Assembly (NCBI RefSeq): GCF_032362555.1
Contig: NC_083520.1
Location: 1,302,001-1,366,000, forward strand
Direction: 5' to 3'
DNA length: 64,000 bases
From: Amyelois transitella
Lineage: Eukaryota; Arthropoda; Insecta; Lepidoptera; Pyralidae
Part shown: positions 11,940 through 23,350 of the stretch, piece by piece
How the letters are laid out: each line of letters begins with the position of its first letter
Numbering within the stretch: position 1 is the first letter of the stretch
Program-made: the position numbers and the translations under genes
The notes under the pieces: generated by a model
The model's input: only the letters and a program-made list of their open reading frames with translations
What the model was told of the DNA's origin: nothing
The model's database searches: none

Positions 11940-12016
11940 CAACATTAACGTCAGCGTTGAGAGTCTAGAGTTGCCAAGAATAGTTGGAAGGAGATGTTTG
12001 AAGTGCCCACGGGTAA
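11940..12016 (+). pseudogene. Decayed PGM exon-6-like fragment
   Basis: The stretch AAGGAGATGTTTGAAGTGCC C plus ACGG reads KEMFEVPTG, the end of PGM exon 6, and is followed by GTAATT where the real exon has its GT donor. Just upstream ACGTCAGCGTTGAGAGTC reads TSALRV, matching the PT-(S/A)-(G/A)-AL-DRV stretch of PGM. The two halves are out of frame and a TAG lies between. The retained donor implies a DNA-level copy or paralogue relic rather than a processed pseudogene. Confidence 0.6.
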
Positions 12017-12035
12017 TTTGATATTTGTTTATATT

Positions 12036-12286
12036 TATACATACATATCATCACGTCTTTATCCCTTAAGGGGTAGACAGTGCCAACAGTCTCACAAAAA
12101 CCGACAGGCCGTAAAGATTGAAGAAGATTTCAGCTGTATGTACGTACGTACGGCTTAACGATAGAATTGAGATTCAAATAGTGACAGGTTAATAATATAT
12201 CCCTTAGTCGCCTTTTACGACATCCATGGAAATGAGACGGAGTGGTGCTATTATTTTTTTATTGGTGCCGGGAACCACTCGGTATA
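12036..12286 (-). mobile_element. SINE-A, diverged
   Basis: Reverse copy with a short internal insertion (TGAAGAAGATT); ends GGTGCCGGGAACCACTCGG. Confidence 0.85.
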
Positions 12287-12287
12287 T

Positions 12288-12534
12288 TCTATACTAATAT
12301 TATAAAGCTGAAGAGTTTGTTTGTTTGTTTGAACGCGCTAATCTCATTAACTACGGGTTTGAATAGAAAAATTCATTTATCGAGGAAGGCGTTAGGCTAT
12401 AACATCACGCTGCAACTATAAGGAGCGAAGAAATAATGGAAAATGTGAAAAAAACGGGGTAAATTATTCATCCTTGAGAGCTTCAATGATGCCCAAAATA
12501 ATTATTCCACGCGGACGAAATCACGGGCACAGCA
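12288..12534 (+). mobile_element. Helitron-D
   Basis: TACTAATATTATAAAGCTG to ATCACGGGCACAGCAATTG. Confidence 0.75.
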
Positions 12535-12837
12535 ATTGTAGTATAATGAAAATAAAAATTGTATTAACATCGTGCATTTATAGAACAAGGAGGAACAAAC
12601 CAACTTATTTACATAGTAATACGGTCTCTTGACAGAGTTCTCAGAAACGACCGCTTTCGTATTGAAAAGAGCTCAAGAATTCACAGAATATTATTTGAAT
12701 TTGCCGGCAAATATAATAAAAAATGACCAAGTGTAAGTACTTAACATCAAAAGAATATCTTTTAACAATAAACAAACATTTATTTGTCTCAACGGATGGT
12801 CTTACAAAGCATTATTTACCAAAACATATTAGCAATA

Positions 12838-12992
12838 GAAAATAGAATAGGACCACTCCATCTCTTTGCCATGGATGCAAAAAATCGTAAAAGGCGACTA
12901 AGGGATATGCTTATATGCTTAGGATTTTCCCTGGGTGATGGGCTAGCAACCTGTCACTATCTGAATCTCAATTCTGATTCTAAAATTAAGCC
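12838..12992 (+). mobile_element. SINE-A, partial
   Basis: Middle section only, GAATAGGACCACTCCATCTC to AATTAAGCC. Confidence 0.8.
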
Positions 12993-13786
12993 TGGTAGGT
13001 GATCGTGGTCCGCGTGAATTTAGCATCACCTACCAAGAGAAACGTATTTAGCCCTACGAAGGAATACAGGATTTTCGCAAATCCCACGGAAACTATAACT
13101 TTTGCCATGATGAAAGATACCCTATGTTCTTCTCCAGGCACTTAATAATCTTATACATTTATAAAATTCTCGTGTCACAATGTTCGTTCCCGTACTCCTC
13201 CGAAACGGCTTGACCGATTCTCATGAAATTTTGTGAGCATATTGAGTAGGTTTGACAATCGGCCAACATCTATTTTTCATACCCCATAGTGATAAGGGTT
13301 GTCGCCCTATGGGATAAAAAGTAGCCTTTGTGTTATTCTGGGTCTACAGCTACCCACATACCAAATTTCACCGTAATCGGTTCAGTAGTTTTTGCGTGAA
13401 TGAGTAACTAACATCCATACTGACATCGTGACATACAAACTTTCGCATTTATAATATTAGTTTGACTAGAAATAACTTACAAATTATTAATATGGCATAA
13501 CAACGTTTACAGGGACAGCTAGTTTCATACATATATACCTACGTGAATATTTCAAGACAGTAGACAACTCGTGTAGAGGTAACAAACAAACAAACTAATA
13601 AACTAACTTTCGCATTTATAATTTTAGTTGAAATAATGTCGGGTCACGTCATTCTTAGACCTTTTTGAGGATGAAAAATCACCGAAACTTTCTTACAACA
13701 TAATTGGCTCAAACTTTGACAGGGGCGAGCTTTCGTCAGGAAAATTGCCTTAATTTTTCGTAAATTTAACTTATTTTCTTAAGTAT

Positions 13787-13983
13787 GTGCCGTGTGGTTC
13801 AAACAAAAAATGGGACCACTTCATCTCGTTTCCATGGATGTGGTGTCGGAAAAGGCGACTTAGGGATAGGCTTATAAACTTGGGATTCTAGAACTGGGGC
13901 TAGCAACGTGTCACTATTTTAATCTCTATTCTATAAAAAACCCAAACAGCTGAACGTGGTCTATCAGTCTTTTCAAGACGTAA
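13787..13983 (+). mobile_element. SINE-A joined to a LINE-B-like tail
   Basis: SINE-A 5' part to CAGTCTTTTCAAGACG, then (13984-14090) a diverged LINE-B 3' end with TAGTCTCTGCCTATCCCTC. Confidence 0.75.
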
Positions 13984-14121
13984 ATAACGTCTTAAGGCAT
14001 TGGGCAATTCGGCCTAGGCACGACCAAATCAATCAGATGTAAAAAATAGTCTCTGCCTATCCCTCTGAGAAAGAGTCATTCTTAAATATATATGACGTAA
14101 GTGTAATAAAATATATTGAAG

Positions 14122-14322
14122 GCCGTGTGATTCCTGGGACTTTAAAATAGCTTTAATATGGCGACTAAAACATAGGCTAATAAACTTCTTTTAGGAAATG
14201 GGCTAACCTGTCACTATTTAAAAACTCAATCCCATCACAGCTGAACGCGGCCTTTCAGTCTTTGCGAGACTGTTGGCTCTGTCTATCCCGTAAGGGAGGG
14301 AAACGTGATTATTGTATGAAGG
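14122..14322 (+). mobile_element. SINE-A, diverged
   Basis: GGCCGTGTGATTCCTGGGAC to GACTGTTGGCTCTGTCTATC, with several deletions. Confidence 0.78.
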
Positions 14323-14396
14323 TATAACTGTAGGAAATACTTTATTTTAAAGCAACAATGTAAAAACAAAACTAAGCTTTACTTAATACATATCTA

Positions 14397-14600
14397 AATG
14401 CATACATATGGTCGCGTCTATATTCCTTGTGGGGTAGACAGAGCCAATAGTCTTGAAAAGACTGATCGGCCACGTGCAGCTATTTATCTTAATGATAGAA
14501 TTGAGATTCAAATAATGACAGGTCGCTAGCCCACCGCCTAAAAAAAAGTCCCAAGTTTGCAAGCCTATCCCTTAGTCGCCTTTTACGACATACATAGTGG
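14397..14600 (-). mobile_element. SINE-A, 5' truncated
   Basis: ACATATGGTCGCGTCTATAT to TTTTACGACATACATAGTGG. Confidence 0.85.
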
Positions 14601-14919
14601 TCCTATTCGGGAACGCCAAGGCTCTACTTAATAATCACAAAAACCTTTATAATGGAAACTCGTTACCTACTCCGCGGAAATGTGCTCAGAAGACTGGCGG
14701 AATAATGTTAATTACCTTATTATTACACCAGTAATTTTCACTTAGTTTATTTTCCCACTGAGCTCACTCGTTCAGTGCTTTTGTTTGACTTTTCAAATCC
14801 ACGGCTTTAATTAAGGTACGAAGGGTACCAAGTTACAATCGCCCCGGGGGGAAGAACCGATCTCAAAATATAATAGATGAGACATACATACATACATATG
14901 GTCACGTCTATCCGGCCTT

Positions 14920-15151
14920 TGACGGCCTCTCTGGCGCAGCGGTAGTACGCTTGTCTGTGACATCGGAGGTCCCGGGTTCGAATCCCGGCCAGGGCATGAT
15001 GAGAAAAAAATACCTTTTTCTGATTGGCCTGGGTCTTGGATGTTTATCTATATAAGTATTTATTATAAAATATAGTATCGTTGAGTTAGTATCTCGTAAC
15101 ACAAGTCTCGAACTTACTTCGAGGCTAACTCAATCAGTGTATTTTGTCCTG

Positions 15152-15155
<4 letters not shown>
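14920..15155 (+). mobile_element. SINE-C
   Basis: Complete tRNA-like head (GGCGCAGCGGTAG, GGTTCGAATCCC) and body; inserted into a SINE-A copy. Confidence 0.9.

Positions 15156-15158
<3 letters not shown>

Positions 15159-15181
<23 letters not shown>
15159..15181. repeat. (AT)n microsatellite at a nested SINE junction
   Basis: About 11 AT units between the end of SINE-C and the resumed SINE-A copy. Confidence 0.85.
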
Positions 15182-15182
<1 letters not shown>

Positions 15183-15420
15183 CCTTTGTGGGGTAAAAGA
15201 CTGAAAGGCCACGTTTAGCCGTTAGGCTTTGTGATAGAATTGAGATTCAAATAGTGACAGGTTGCTAGCCCATCGCCTAAAAGAAGAATGCTAAGTTTAT
15301 GAGCCTATGCCTTAGTCGCCTTTTCCGACATCCATGGAAAAAAGATGGAGTGGTTCTATTCTTTTTTTATATTGGTGCCAGGTACCACATGGCACAAATA
15401 TATCTAAGTTCATTTAGAAA

Positions 15421-15569
15421 TCTATACTTAATATTATAAAGCTGAAGAGTTTGTTTGCTTGTTTGAACGCGCGGAACTCAGGAACTACTATTTCTAATTG
15501 AAAAAATATTTTTGCGTTGAATAGACCATTTATCGAGGAAGGCTTAAGGCTATATAACATCAGCTAGTA
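15421..15569 (+). mobile_element. Helitron-D, internally deleted
   Basis: 5' half is present; then a jump from TATATAACATC to the terminal AGCTAGT. Confidence 0.7.
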
Positions 15570-15719
15570 CTAGTATAATTGTATCTACAAATATAAGTTA
15601 TCTTTATCGTATCGTGGTACCGACCGACCGGAATTACTACTAAGTTTCCCAGCGTCGGCTTTGAACTATGGCAACACTAGCACTAACTTTATTCTACTAC
15701 CATACAACTTTATACATGC

Positions 15720-15975
15720 ACTAGCTGTGCCCGCGACTTCGTCCGCGTGGAATAGTTATTTTGGGCATCATTGAAGCCCTCAAGGATGAATAATTTTTTT
15801 TTTCACATTTTCCATTATTTCTTTGCTCTTTGTAGTTTCAGCGTGATGTTATATAGCCTAAAGCCTTCCTCGATAAATGGTCTATTCAATGCAAAAATAA
15901 TTTTTCAATTTGAACCAGTAGTTCCTAAGATTAGCGCGTTCACACAATCAAACTCTTCAGCTTTATAATATTATA
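15720..15975 (-). mobile_element. Helitron-D
   Basis: ACTAGCTGTGCCCGCGACTT to CTTCAGCTTTATAATATTAT. Confidence 0.75.
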
Positions 15976-17449
15976 TACATGCATATACATGCATTAATGG
16001 CTGGTTTGTAAAAGAAAAACCGACGTATCAGGTTATATTTCATTTTTTCAAATTTAAATTCTCGTCGGCTGAAAACAGGTGACATTAAATAAGTTGAAAA
16101 TATTCAATTAATATATCATTTCTTAGAACCCACAGAAAAGTTAATAAATTAACTTCAAATACCTACATAACCGAACTGAAAACGACATTAGGTACATTGA
16201 TCAACTACGCCGCTACGAATGCGTGCTACAACGAATTATATATTATACATTCATACAACGAATTATAAATTATAAAGTTCTAGGGCTACGAGATGCTACG
16301 AACTTGCTACGAAATAATCAGCCTTCAAGTAGGTAGGTATTTAATTTTATAATTTTTTTGTAAGTATTAAAAATAAAAAAAACAGTACACAGTATCGGAG
16401 AGGAAATGAGTAAAAAAAGGTAACACTCATTTAAAGAACCCCTCTTATTCGAAGTGAGTTAAAACAGGTGTGAAACACATTCCGCCATATTTACGTAAAA
16501 TACGAGCGGAGAACTTGGTCCTTACATTAAACATTAATTGCAGCTATGAAAAGAATAAGTAATTGTGTTCAGAACAAAAGCAACTCGTTAAAACTTCCTT
16601 AAATTTTCACCCCTGACTCCGGCCCTGGCAGAGTCGCAGTACACAACTGCTAACAGAGACGTATTAAGGACTGAAGACTGTTTTAGAAATTCGAGCCATG
16701 GATGCTAATAATTTTTTAATTAACTAGATATGTTTGTTACTCACGAAGAAACTTCGTAGAACAAATTTTTGCTATAACTTTGAAGTATTATATAGAACAA
16801 GTTTTACTTACTAACAAAGAATGTTTACATATTGTGAACTAAGAATCTTCTAATCTAAAGCATTCCAGCCTATTAAAAATACAACTAGGTAATATTATTT
16901 AATAATAAAAACTATTCTACATTACAGAACAAAAAGAGCTATTGCACCAATTTCAATACGGTGTTTTCAGATATTTAAGGCTTGGTCCAAATTAAAAACT
17001 GGCATATAAATATTTTATATAAAAGGCAGCTTTTTCAGTAAACTTTTACGGCGAACGAAGTCGTGGGCATTAGCTAGTCACACAAAATAAAAACATACTA
17101 ATTTACTTTTATCTCTATAATATTATTAACAATGGATTTATAAATATTTTTTTAGTCCTGTCCGTCCGTCTCTGTATTTTTGTGCAGGAAAAGAGGTGAG
17201 ATTTTTCAAGGTTAAGAATTCTCGGCGTATTGCCGTCATTTGTTTTTTAAATAAATAATTTTCTACTCTGATAATAAAGATGAGCATCGCGAACGGTAAG
17301 AATGAATTGCTTCTTTTTATTTTTTAAATTAGGCATCTACTAAAAAAGAAAATAATTTCCTAAATTACAAATGTGGAAACTTTAGATGGCGTTTGTTATA
17401 CAATTATATAGTAAGTATAACTTAATTTTATCTCTTACGGGGTACACAG
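15976..17449. other. Unannotated intergenic DNA
   Basis: AT-rich; scattered pieces such as CGAACGAAGTCGTGGGCATT (17051-17070) hint at old repeat-E/Helitron ends. No gene seen. 17601-18196 is similar. Confidence 0.55.
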
Positions 17450-18199
17450 AGCCAACAAACTCGAAAATGCTGCAGTGTAGTTTGTTCCGCCGCTTCTTCT
17501 ACACATGCGCTTTGGAAGCGGTAGTAGTCATAATTAGATTTAAGTTATGTGACGTCAGTAAGTGATACCTTTTATCCAATTTTGAAAATAAATCTATTCT
17601 ATTCTATTCGTATGAAGTTTTTGTGTGCACTTCGTTCGAAATTAGTGCAATCAGAGCAGACTCCCAAATTCCCATATTGTTGGTTTTTTAATAATAGAAA
17701 CATATTTTATATAGTTTCATGCTGAAAATTAATTTTTATTACCTACCACATGACGAGAACCTAGCACGGAACAGCTTGTTAACGACACTCTCTCGTAAGA
17801 ACATTATGTATGTATATAGTTCACTATCAAAGGGGAATTAAGCAAGAACAGGAACATAGAATTACAGCTTTAAATACTAGAAGAGTCATTCGAGAGGTTA
17901 TTCAAGCTTTTAAAATGGTTTCATGGCTATTTTACATCCTTGACCGTAAGATAACAACAGTTACAACAGTTTATTTGTTATTTTATTATGCTTTTCTTTT
18001 TCTAGCTTAAAAATATTTTAAACTGTATTTTTAACAATAAGACTAAGGGAACGTGCAGCGTGCCGGCGGCTAGCGGTCGACAAGTTCAATCCAGTCTGCC
18101 CGAGTCTGACGGACAAGTCGGCAGCACGCTGCACGGGCTCTTACCTCACCATCTCACCTCTATTCCAGTACCTATAGATATTGACTAAACATGCTGTAA

Positions 18200-19223
18200 G
18201 GCCCAGCACACGGCTTATTTTAAACGCGCAGGAGACACGCAGGAGACGCGCGTAGTAGTAAAGTAGCGTCCGAATCGCGTTTGAAGTTCTTAACTTCAAA
18301 CGCGATTCGGACGCAACATTGTAACCACGCACACGGGGCGATTGTGAAACGCGCCTCTTCTGCACTAGGAATGTGAAAAAAAAATCGATTATGGAAAAAA
18401 TCGATTAAAAATCGATTTTTTTAAAGTAAAAATCGATTTTTATGCGTGATTTTTTTTAAATTAATAATCGATTAAAAATCGATTTTTATAATCATACAAT
18501 AAATTCACTCCGACATTACGTTTTTGTCTTCTGGCTTGGAGCCCGGAACGCGAACTGCCAAAGAATACTATCATAGCTCCATAATATTACATTAACGCCA
18601 TCTGTGCATTCTTTCTTTGCTCTTAAAACAGTTTAGATGATTAATTTAATCAAACATTCTCTAGATGGAATTAGTCGATGAATAATATTTTACCGACATT
18701 CGGTTGATATTTTATTCATTATTCGTTGCTGAAACTTCATTTTTCAAACTTGATTGTTAAAAACTTTAATTTGTGTTGATTATATAAGAACTTGCTGTTT
18801 CTGTTGTTTATTTTTAATGAATAAATCTATTGATATAATGTATATGGCGTTTATTTTGACATAAATTGAAAAATCAGGAAAAAATCTATCAATATAATAA
18901 AATCGATTATTTTCTTAAGAAAAATCGATTATTTGTGAATCGATTTTTCATACTTAAAAAATAAATCGATTATAAAAAAATCGATTTTTTATCAGCAATG
19001 TCACATCCCTATTCTGCACGTATACGCACCCCCTTCCCTCTCTGCCTCACTCCGCTCCTTTATACGCGCGGCGTTTGTATCGCTTCAAACGCGCGTAAAC
19101 GCGCTTCATGCGCGCGTTTGTATCATCAATGCAAACGCAACAATCGGCGTATACGGTGCCGGAAACGCGCGTTCATAATATCGCGCGTCGCCTGCGCGTT
19201 TAATACGCCGTGTGCTATGGGCC
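18200..19223. mobile_element. PIF/Harbinger-like MITE (interrupted)
   Basis: The ends are inverted repeats (GGCCCAGCACACGGC left; GGCCCATAGCACACGGC right, read inward, continuing into TTAAACGCGCAGG) flanked by a 3-bp TAA duplication (18197-18199, 19224-19226). That fits the TWA target of PIF/Harbinger. The CpG-rich interior includes a perfect 23-bp hairpin at 18266-18314. Without the nested element it is about 370 bp. Confidence 0.8.
18366..19011. mobile_element. hAT-type MITE nested in the Harbinger-like MITE
   Basis: 646 bp with an exact 8-bp duplication TTCTGCAC (18358-18365, 19012-19019) and TIRs TAGGAATGTGA / TAGGGATGTGA. Both are hAT hallmarks. Many AATCGATTTTT motifs cluster in the first 130 and last 110 bp, as expected of subterminal transposase sites. 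No transposase ORF. Confidence 0.88.
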
Positions 19224-19226
19224 TAA

Positions 19227-20786
19227 TATTGTCGTATCTAGAATCATTATGTTTCTATGTAATCTTACTCTATACCTTTTACTGACAAAGTTTTCTAATA
19301 ATAATGTTGCGGCAACTTCCCAGCCGCGCCTTAATCGACGATTATGATAGTTAAGTCTTAGTTTACTAATCTCCGGTTTAACTCGCGAAACTATCTAGGT
19401 TTCCTCGCGTTGTTTAAAGTTTGAGCTCTTATTAGGCGACCAACGCATCGCTGTCAAGTTAAGCAGCATATATGCTTTAACAAGCGTTTAAATGTATTTA
19501 GAGAACTAATTAAAATTTAAATAATAGCAAAAGATGGTAGCAAATAGTATGATGGGAGCAGGTTGATTACTAATGCAAATACGCAAAGATTATATATAAA
19601 TAATAGACGTAGAAAAAAAGGCGGACATAGTGTGGCTTGAAAAAAGTGAAGCATCGTAATGGCGGCGTTGTACGCATGTGTGAGTGACAGACACAAACAA
19701 CAACAGTGACAAACTTGCATTCGTGAGATAATCTATGTCGCATATAAAACGTATTATTTTGGGCGATGGGCTAGCAACCTGTCACTGTTTGAATCTCAAT
19801 TCTATCTAAACCAAACAGCTGAACGTGGCCTATCAGACTCTTAATGACTGCTAGCTCTGTTTACTCCGCAAGGGATATAGACGTGACTATATGAATGGAT
19901 GAATGATCTATAACATAATAGCGGCCGACTGTCACACTACTGGTAAGAGAATGTGAGGCGTGTATGTACACAGTGGACATACTATTTATTGGTGCTTCAT
20001 TTTACTGTATAGTAAAACTCCGTCTGCCTTTTTTCTACGTCTATGATACAAACAATATATTTTTGTTACATTTTTCTCTTGTTATGTGTTTAAAAAACTT
20101 GTGCTGTGTTGAGTTGTTCAAATAAATCATTCATTCAAAGAGAGTGCGAATGGAACGATGGAAGAGGAAGGCCAAAGACTGACGAACGCAGTCCTGTGCA
20201 TAAATACGCTAAAATTCGAACCTCATACCTCACCGTTCCTGCCCATTCTAACCACCCTACCATCGGCGCTTTAACGCCTCATTACGTACAATACGAGCAA
20301 AATCGCAAGTGTTTATGTAAATCACGTCCGGCCAAGTATCATTTACATTCAAAACTGTCATACCACACGGGGACCGAGCTGTAAATTTTAACTGTTATTG
20401 CTGGTGTTAAATGTAATATTCTTACACCCCTACAATGGTGGTAGGTGTCGTTAGAATATACATTTATAATAACAAGAAAGAGCCTCCCGACATCAGTTTT
20501 AAATTGCAAAAAAAGTTGACAATCTTGATACGTGTTTTTATTGAACAATACATTTTCAAACTAATATATAGCCATGAGAAGAAAAAGGGAAATGTCTAGT
20601 TTTGTTAAAGACAACAATTTTAGAAGTGAATTATTCAACTAAAAGACGAAAGATTGTTTGTAAATACATTCATTTCAATGCCCAACTAAAGAAATAGAGT
20701 TTACGTAGGTACTTAATGTAGACAGAGTAGATATTTACATAATAGGCACGAGATTCATAATGCTTTTGAGTATTAAATGCTTCGTA
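19227..20786. other. Unannotated intergenic DNA
   Basis: Apart from the SINE-A piece at 19758-19893 nothing is recognised. The open frames (95, 67, 92 aa) have no family features. Confidence 0.5.
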
Positions 20787-21052
20787 GTGCCGTGTGGTTC
20801 TCGGCACCAATACAAAAAAGAATAGGACCACTCCATCTCTTTCCCATGGATGTCGTAAAAGGCGACTATGGGATAGGCTTACAAACTTGGGATTCTATTT
20901 TGGGCGATGGGCTAGCAACCTGTCACTATTTGAATCTCAATTCTATCATTAAGCCAAATAGCTGAACGTGGCCATTCAGTCTTTTCAAGACTGTTGGCTC
21001 TGTCTACCCCGCACGGGATATAGACGTGACCATATGTATGTATGTATGTATG
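20787..21052 (+). mobile_element. SINE-A, full length
   Basis: Starts GTGCCGTGTGGTTCTCGG and ends with four ATGT units; flanks TGCTTCGTA / TGCTACGTA. Confidence 0.9.
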
Positions 21053-21225
21053 CTACGTAGAATAGATTTTTTACCCTTTTTGCCAACCCCAGAATACAAA
21101 TATAATACTTACTCATACTTTTTACTACCTAAATAAACTTGTGCAATTGTTAAAATTTTAACATGATACCTACTTTCCTCTGAACAATTTTCTGAAGTTT
21201 GACATATGCGTAAAGTTCCTCTATA

Positions 21226-22214
21226 CAGTAATACCCCGGACTTACGCGGTAGGTGGGTCCGAGCGGTTGCCGTGTAAGTCGAATTCGCGTAAGTCGGGGT
21301 TCAACGTTGCATATAAATACATATAAAGTTTGTTTAATCGGGACCAGAGTGTAAAGAAAACAATAATTTAGAAGAAAAATGTTAAATAGGTATAGTGTAG
21401 GATAATAAAAAAAACATTGTTATGAATAAAGTAAGCAAAACCAAAGTTATTTTGATGTCGAAGGCTTCATATATTCTAACGAGTTAAATTTTTCTTCTTT
21501 TCACGTAAGTATAATTTCCTCGAAGCATACCAGTATTTTTTTTATTCCTCGTTTTTTGTAGAAACGCGTTCTTCATTACAATCAATTTTTTCTTAACTTT
21601 GTAACCCCTTTTCAATTGAATTGAGTCCTTCTGTTAAGTTTGCAATTGTCATTTGATTTACCGATTCAACTGTGTCTAGCGAATCAGTTTATTCAATGTC
21701 TTGCTCTAAATTTAATTTCTTGGCGATATCAACAACTTCTTCTATTATGCCATCGATTTGTTCAGGATCTGAAATGGTGTCTCCTTGGGTTTCAGAGATA
21801 AAAAAAAATGGACACAGGTTTTTCCAGACACCACTGAGAGTTTTTTGGGAAACCTCATTCCAAGATTGTCCAATATGTAATTCTTACAACATCTAAAACA
21901 TTGAATTGCTTCCTAAAATCTAACAAAGCTTTTTGTTCTGTCTTAAAGTTTCATGTAGATGTGCAAATGACCGCCTTGTGTAGTAAGTTTTAAATGTTTT
22001 AATGATTCCCTGGTTCATTTCCTAGACATAATTAGAGATTATAAGTAAAACGCACTTGCCTGTAAAACAATAGCACGCGGAACACGTTTAAACCTGTCCC
22101 AAATTGAACACTGAGTAGGCGGAGCGAGAGCCGATGTGCGCGGCAAACAAAATTGAAAAACCGCGTATCTCCGAATTCGCGTAAAACGGGGTAGCGTAAG
22201 TCGGGGTATTACTG
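21226..22214 (-). mobile_element. Tigger/pogo-like transposon relic
   Basis: TIRs CAGTAATACCCCG(G)ACTTACGC at both ends, flanked by TA (21224-21225, 22215-22216). The - strand near 21740-21670 reads EEVVDIAKKLNLEQDIE before a stop, resembling the acidic C-terminus of Tigger/pogo transposases. The rest is decayed and full of stops. Confidence 0.8.
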
Positions 22215-22216
22215 TA

Positions 22217-23239
22217 CTTTCCTACTTTCAAACTGTATCTACCTATTATAGTTTGAAAGTAAGTATGTAAGTATTCAAGATATAAAGGTTCTTTCGTTTT
22301 CCATACAGTTAAATCCTATAACATTGACTTTCTAGACCACTGACGAGATTAGTAACTTAATTAATTAAATTATTTATAAATTCATCAGTAAAAATATATT
22401 TACCTACCTAGTTACGTAGTTTGAGAGATTTAATAAGCAGAAACATTAAATAACCCGTAAATTAGACGTTTTAAACTTTGTTTTGTTTTAAAACTAATTA
22501 AAACTAAGTAGTGCTGTTTTGATGAAGCGAGATAAACAATAAACCCGGGATTAAAGGCCTAGTTTTCAGTTTTGGACTCGCTTGAATATAAACCTACCTA
22601 CCTCTATGATATTTGTTTAGGATAGTTAATAGAACTCGGTAATTTTGGTAATTATAATAGGTATTTCGCGGTAATTTTGGTTAATATTAGGACTAGGATG
22701 CTATAAAGATATAGGTCACAACAAAATAAACATTTTAACAGCCGAATCCGTGGGCGTTAGTACTCAATAGTCTTTTAGTAAGTATATAATTCCAATTTTT
22801 ATGAGCCCAACCTAAAGAGTTAGTCCGTTCAGATTATTAATTACAAAGTCTCCTCCGAAGATGTGGGTAATGTCATCGTGGGAAGATAAAAACGGGTAAA
22901 CCTTTTTTTAAGTGCTTACAAAGCCTTAAATAACAGGTACTACTTAGTGTGAAAATGCATACCTACATAAATAGGCACCTACTTAAGTCATTTAGCTACT
23001 ATTGACCTTACCAATTATTCAAGATTCTATCTCAGAGAGGTGAAGATTTTCTGAGGTCACGAGTCACACAATTATTTTCTTTTCGTTTTTTTTTTACATA
23101 AGATGTGTTCTTCATTTGCATTCTTTCATTTTCACGTATTTTATTTTTCTTGCAGACAAAGTCCTAAGAAATAACTAATAAAACGTATGGTGAACAAAAC
23201 GTTTCGTTTTGACATTTTCCTTCATTTAACTCTACGTGA
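22217..23239. other. Upstream region of COX17
   Basis: AT-rich; includes a 12-bp-arm hairpin (TACTTTCAAACT ... AGTTTGAAAGTA, about 22225-22262). No gene. Confidence 0.5.
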
Positions 23240-23275
23240 CTTGACATGACATGACATTGACAGATTTGACAGTTT
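23240..23275 (+). promoter_or_regulatory. TGACAT/TTTGACAG module upstream of COX17
   Basis: Contains TTGACATGACAT followed by GATTTGACAG, 76 nt before the COX17 ATG. The same two blocks in the same order lie upstream of PGM. Confidence 0.45.
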
Positions 23276-23350
23276 AAAAGTCCTCGCTCGCACCGTGTTT
23301 GTGTTGAATTGAAAATAATATTGCATCATATTTCTAGAAATTAATACACA

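Larger units (their letters stand above)
14881..15397 (-). mobile_element. SINE-A interrupted by a SINE-C
   Basis: The tail and first bases (to GTCACGTCTAT, 14915) are separated from the rest (from ATCCTTTGTGGGG at 15181) by the SINE-C at 14920-15155. Confidence 0.8.

Noticed and set aside
20106..20384. 92-aa open frame near 20 kb
   Set aside because: No recognisable motif, no splice context and ordinary intergenic composition.
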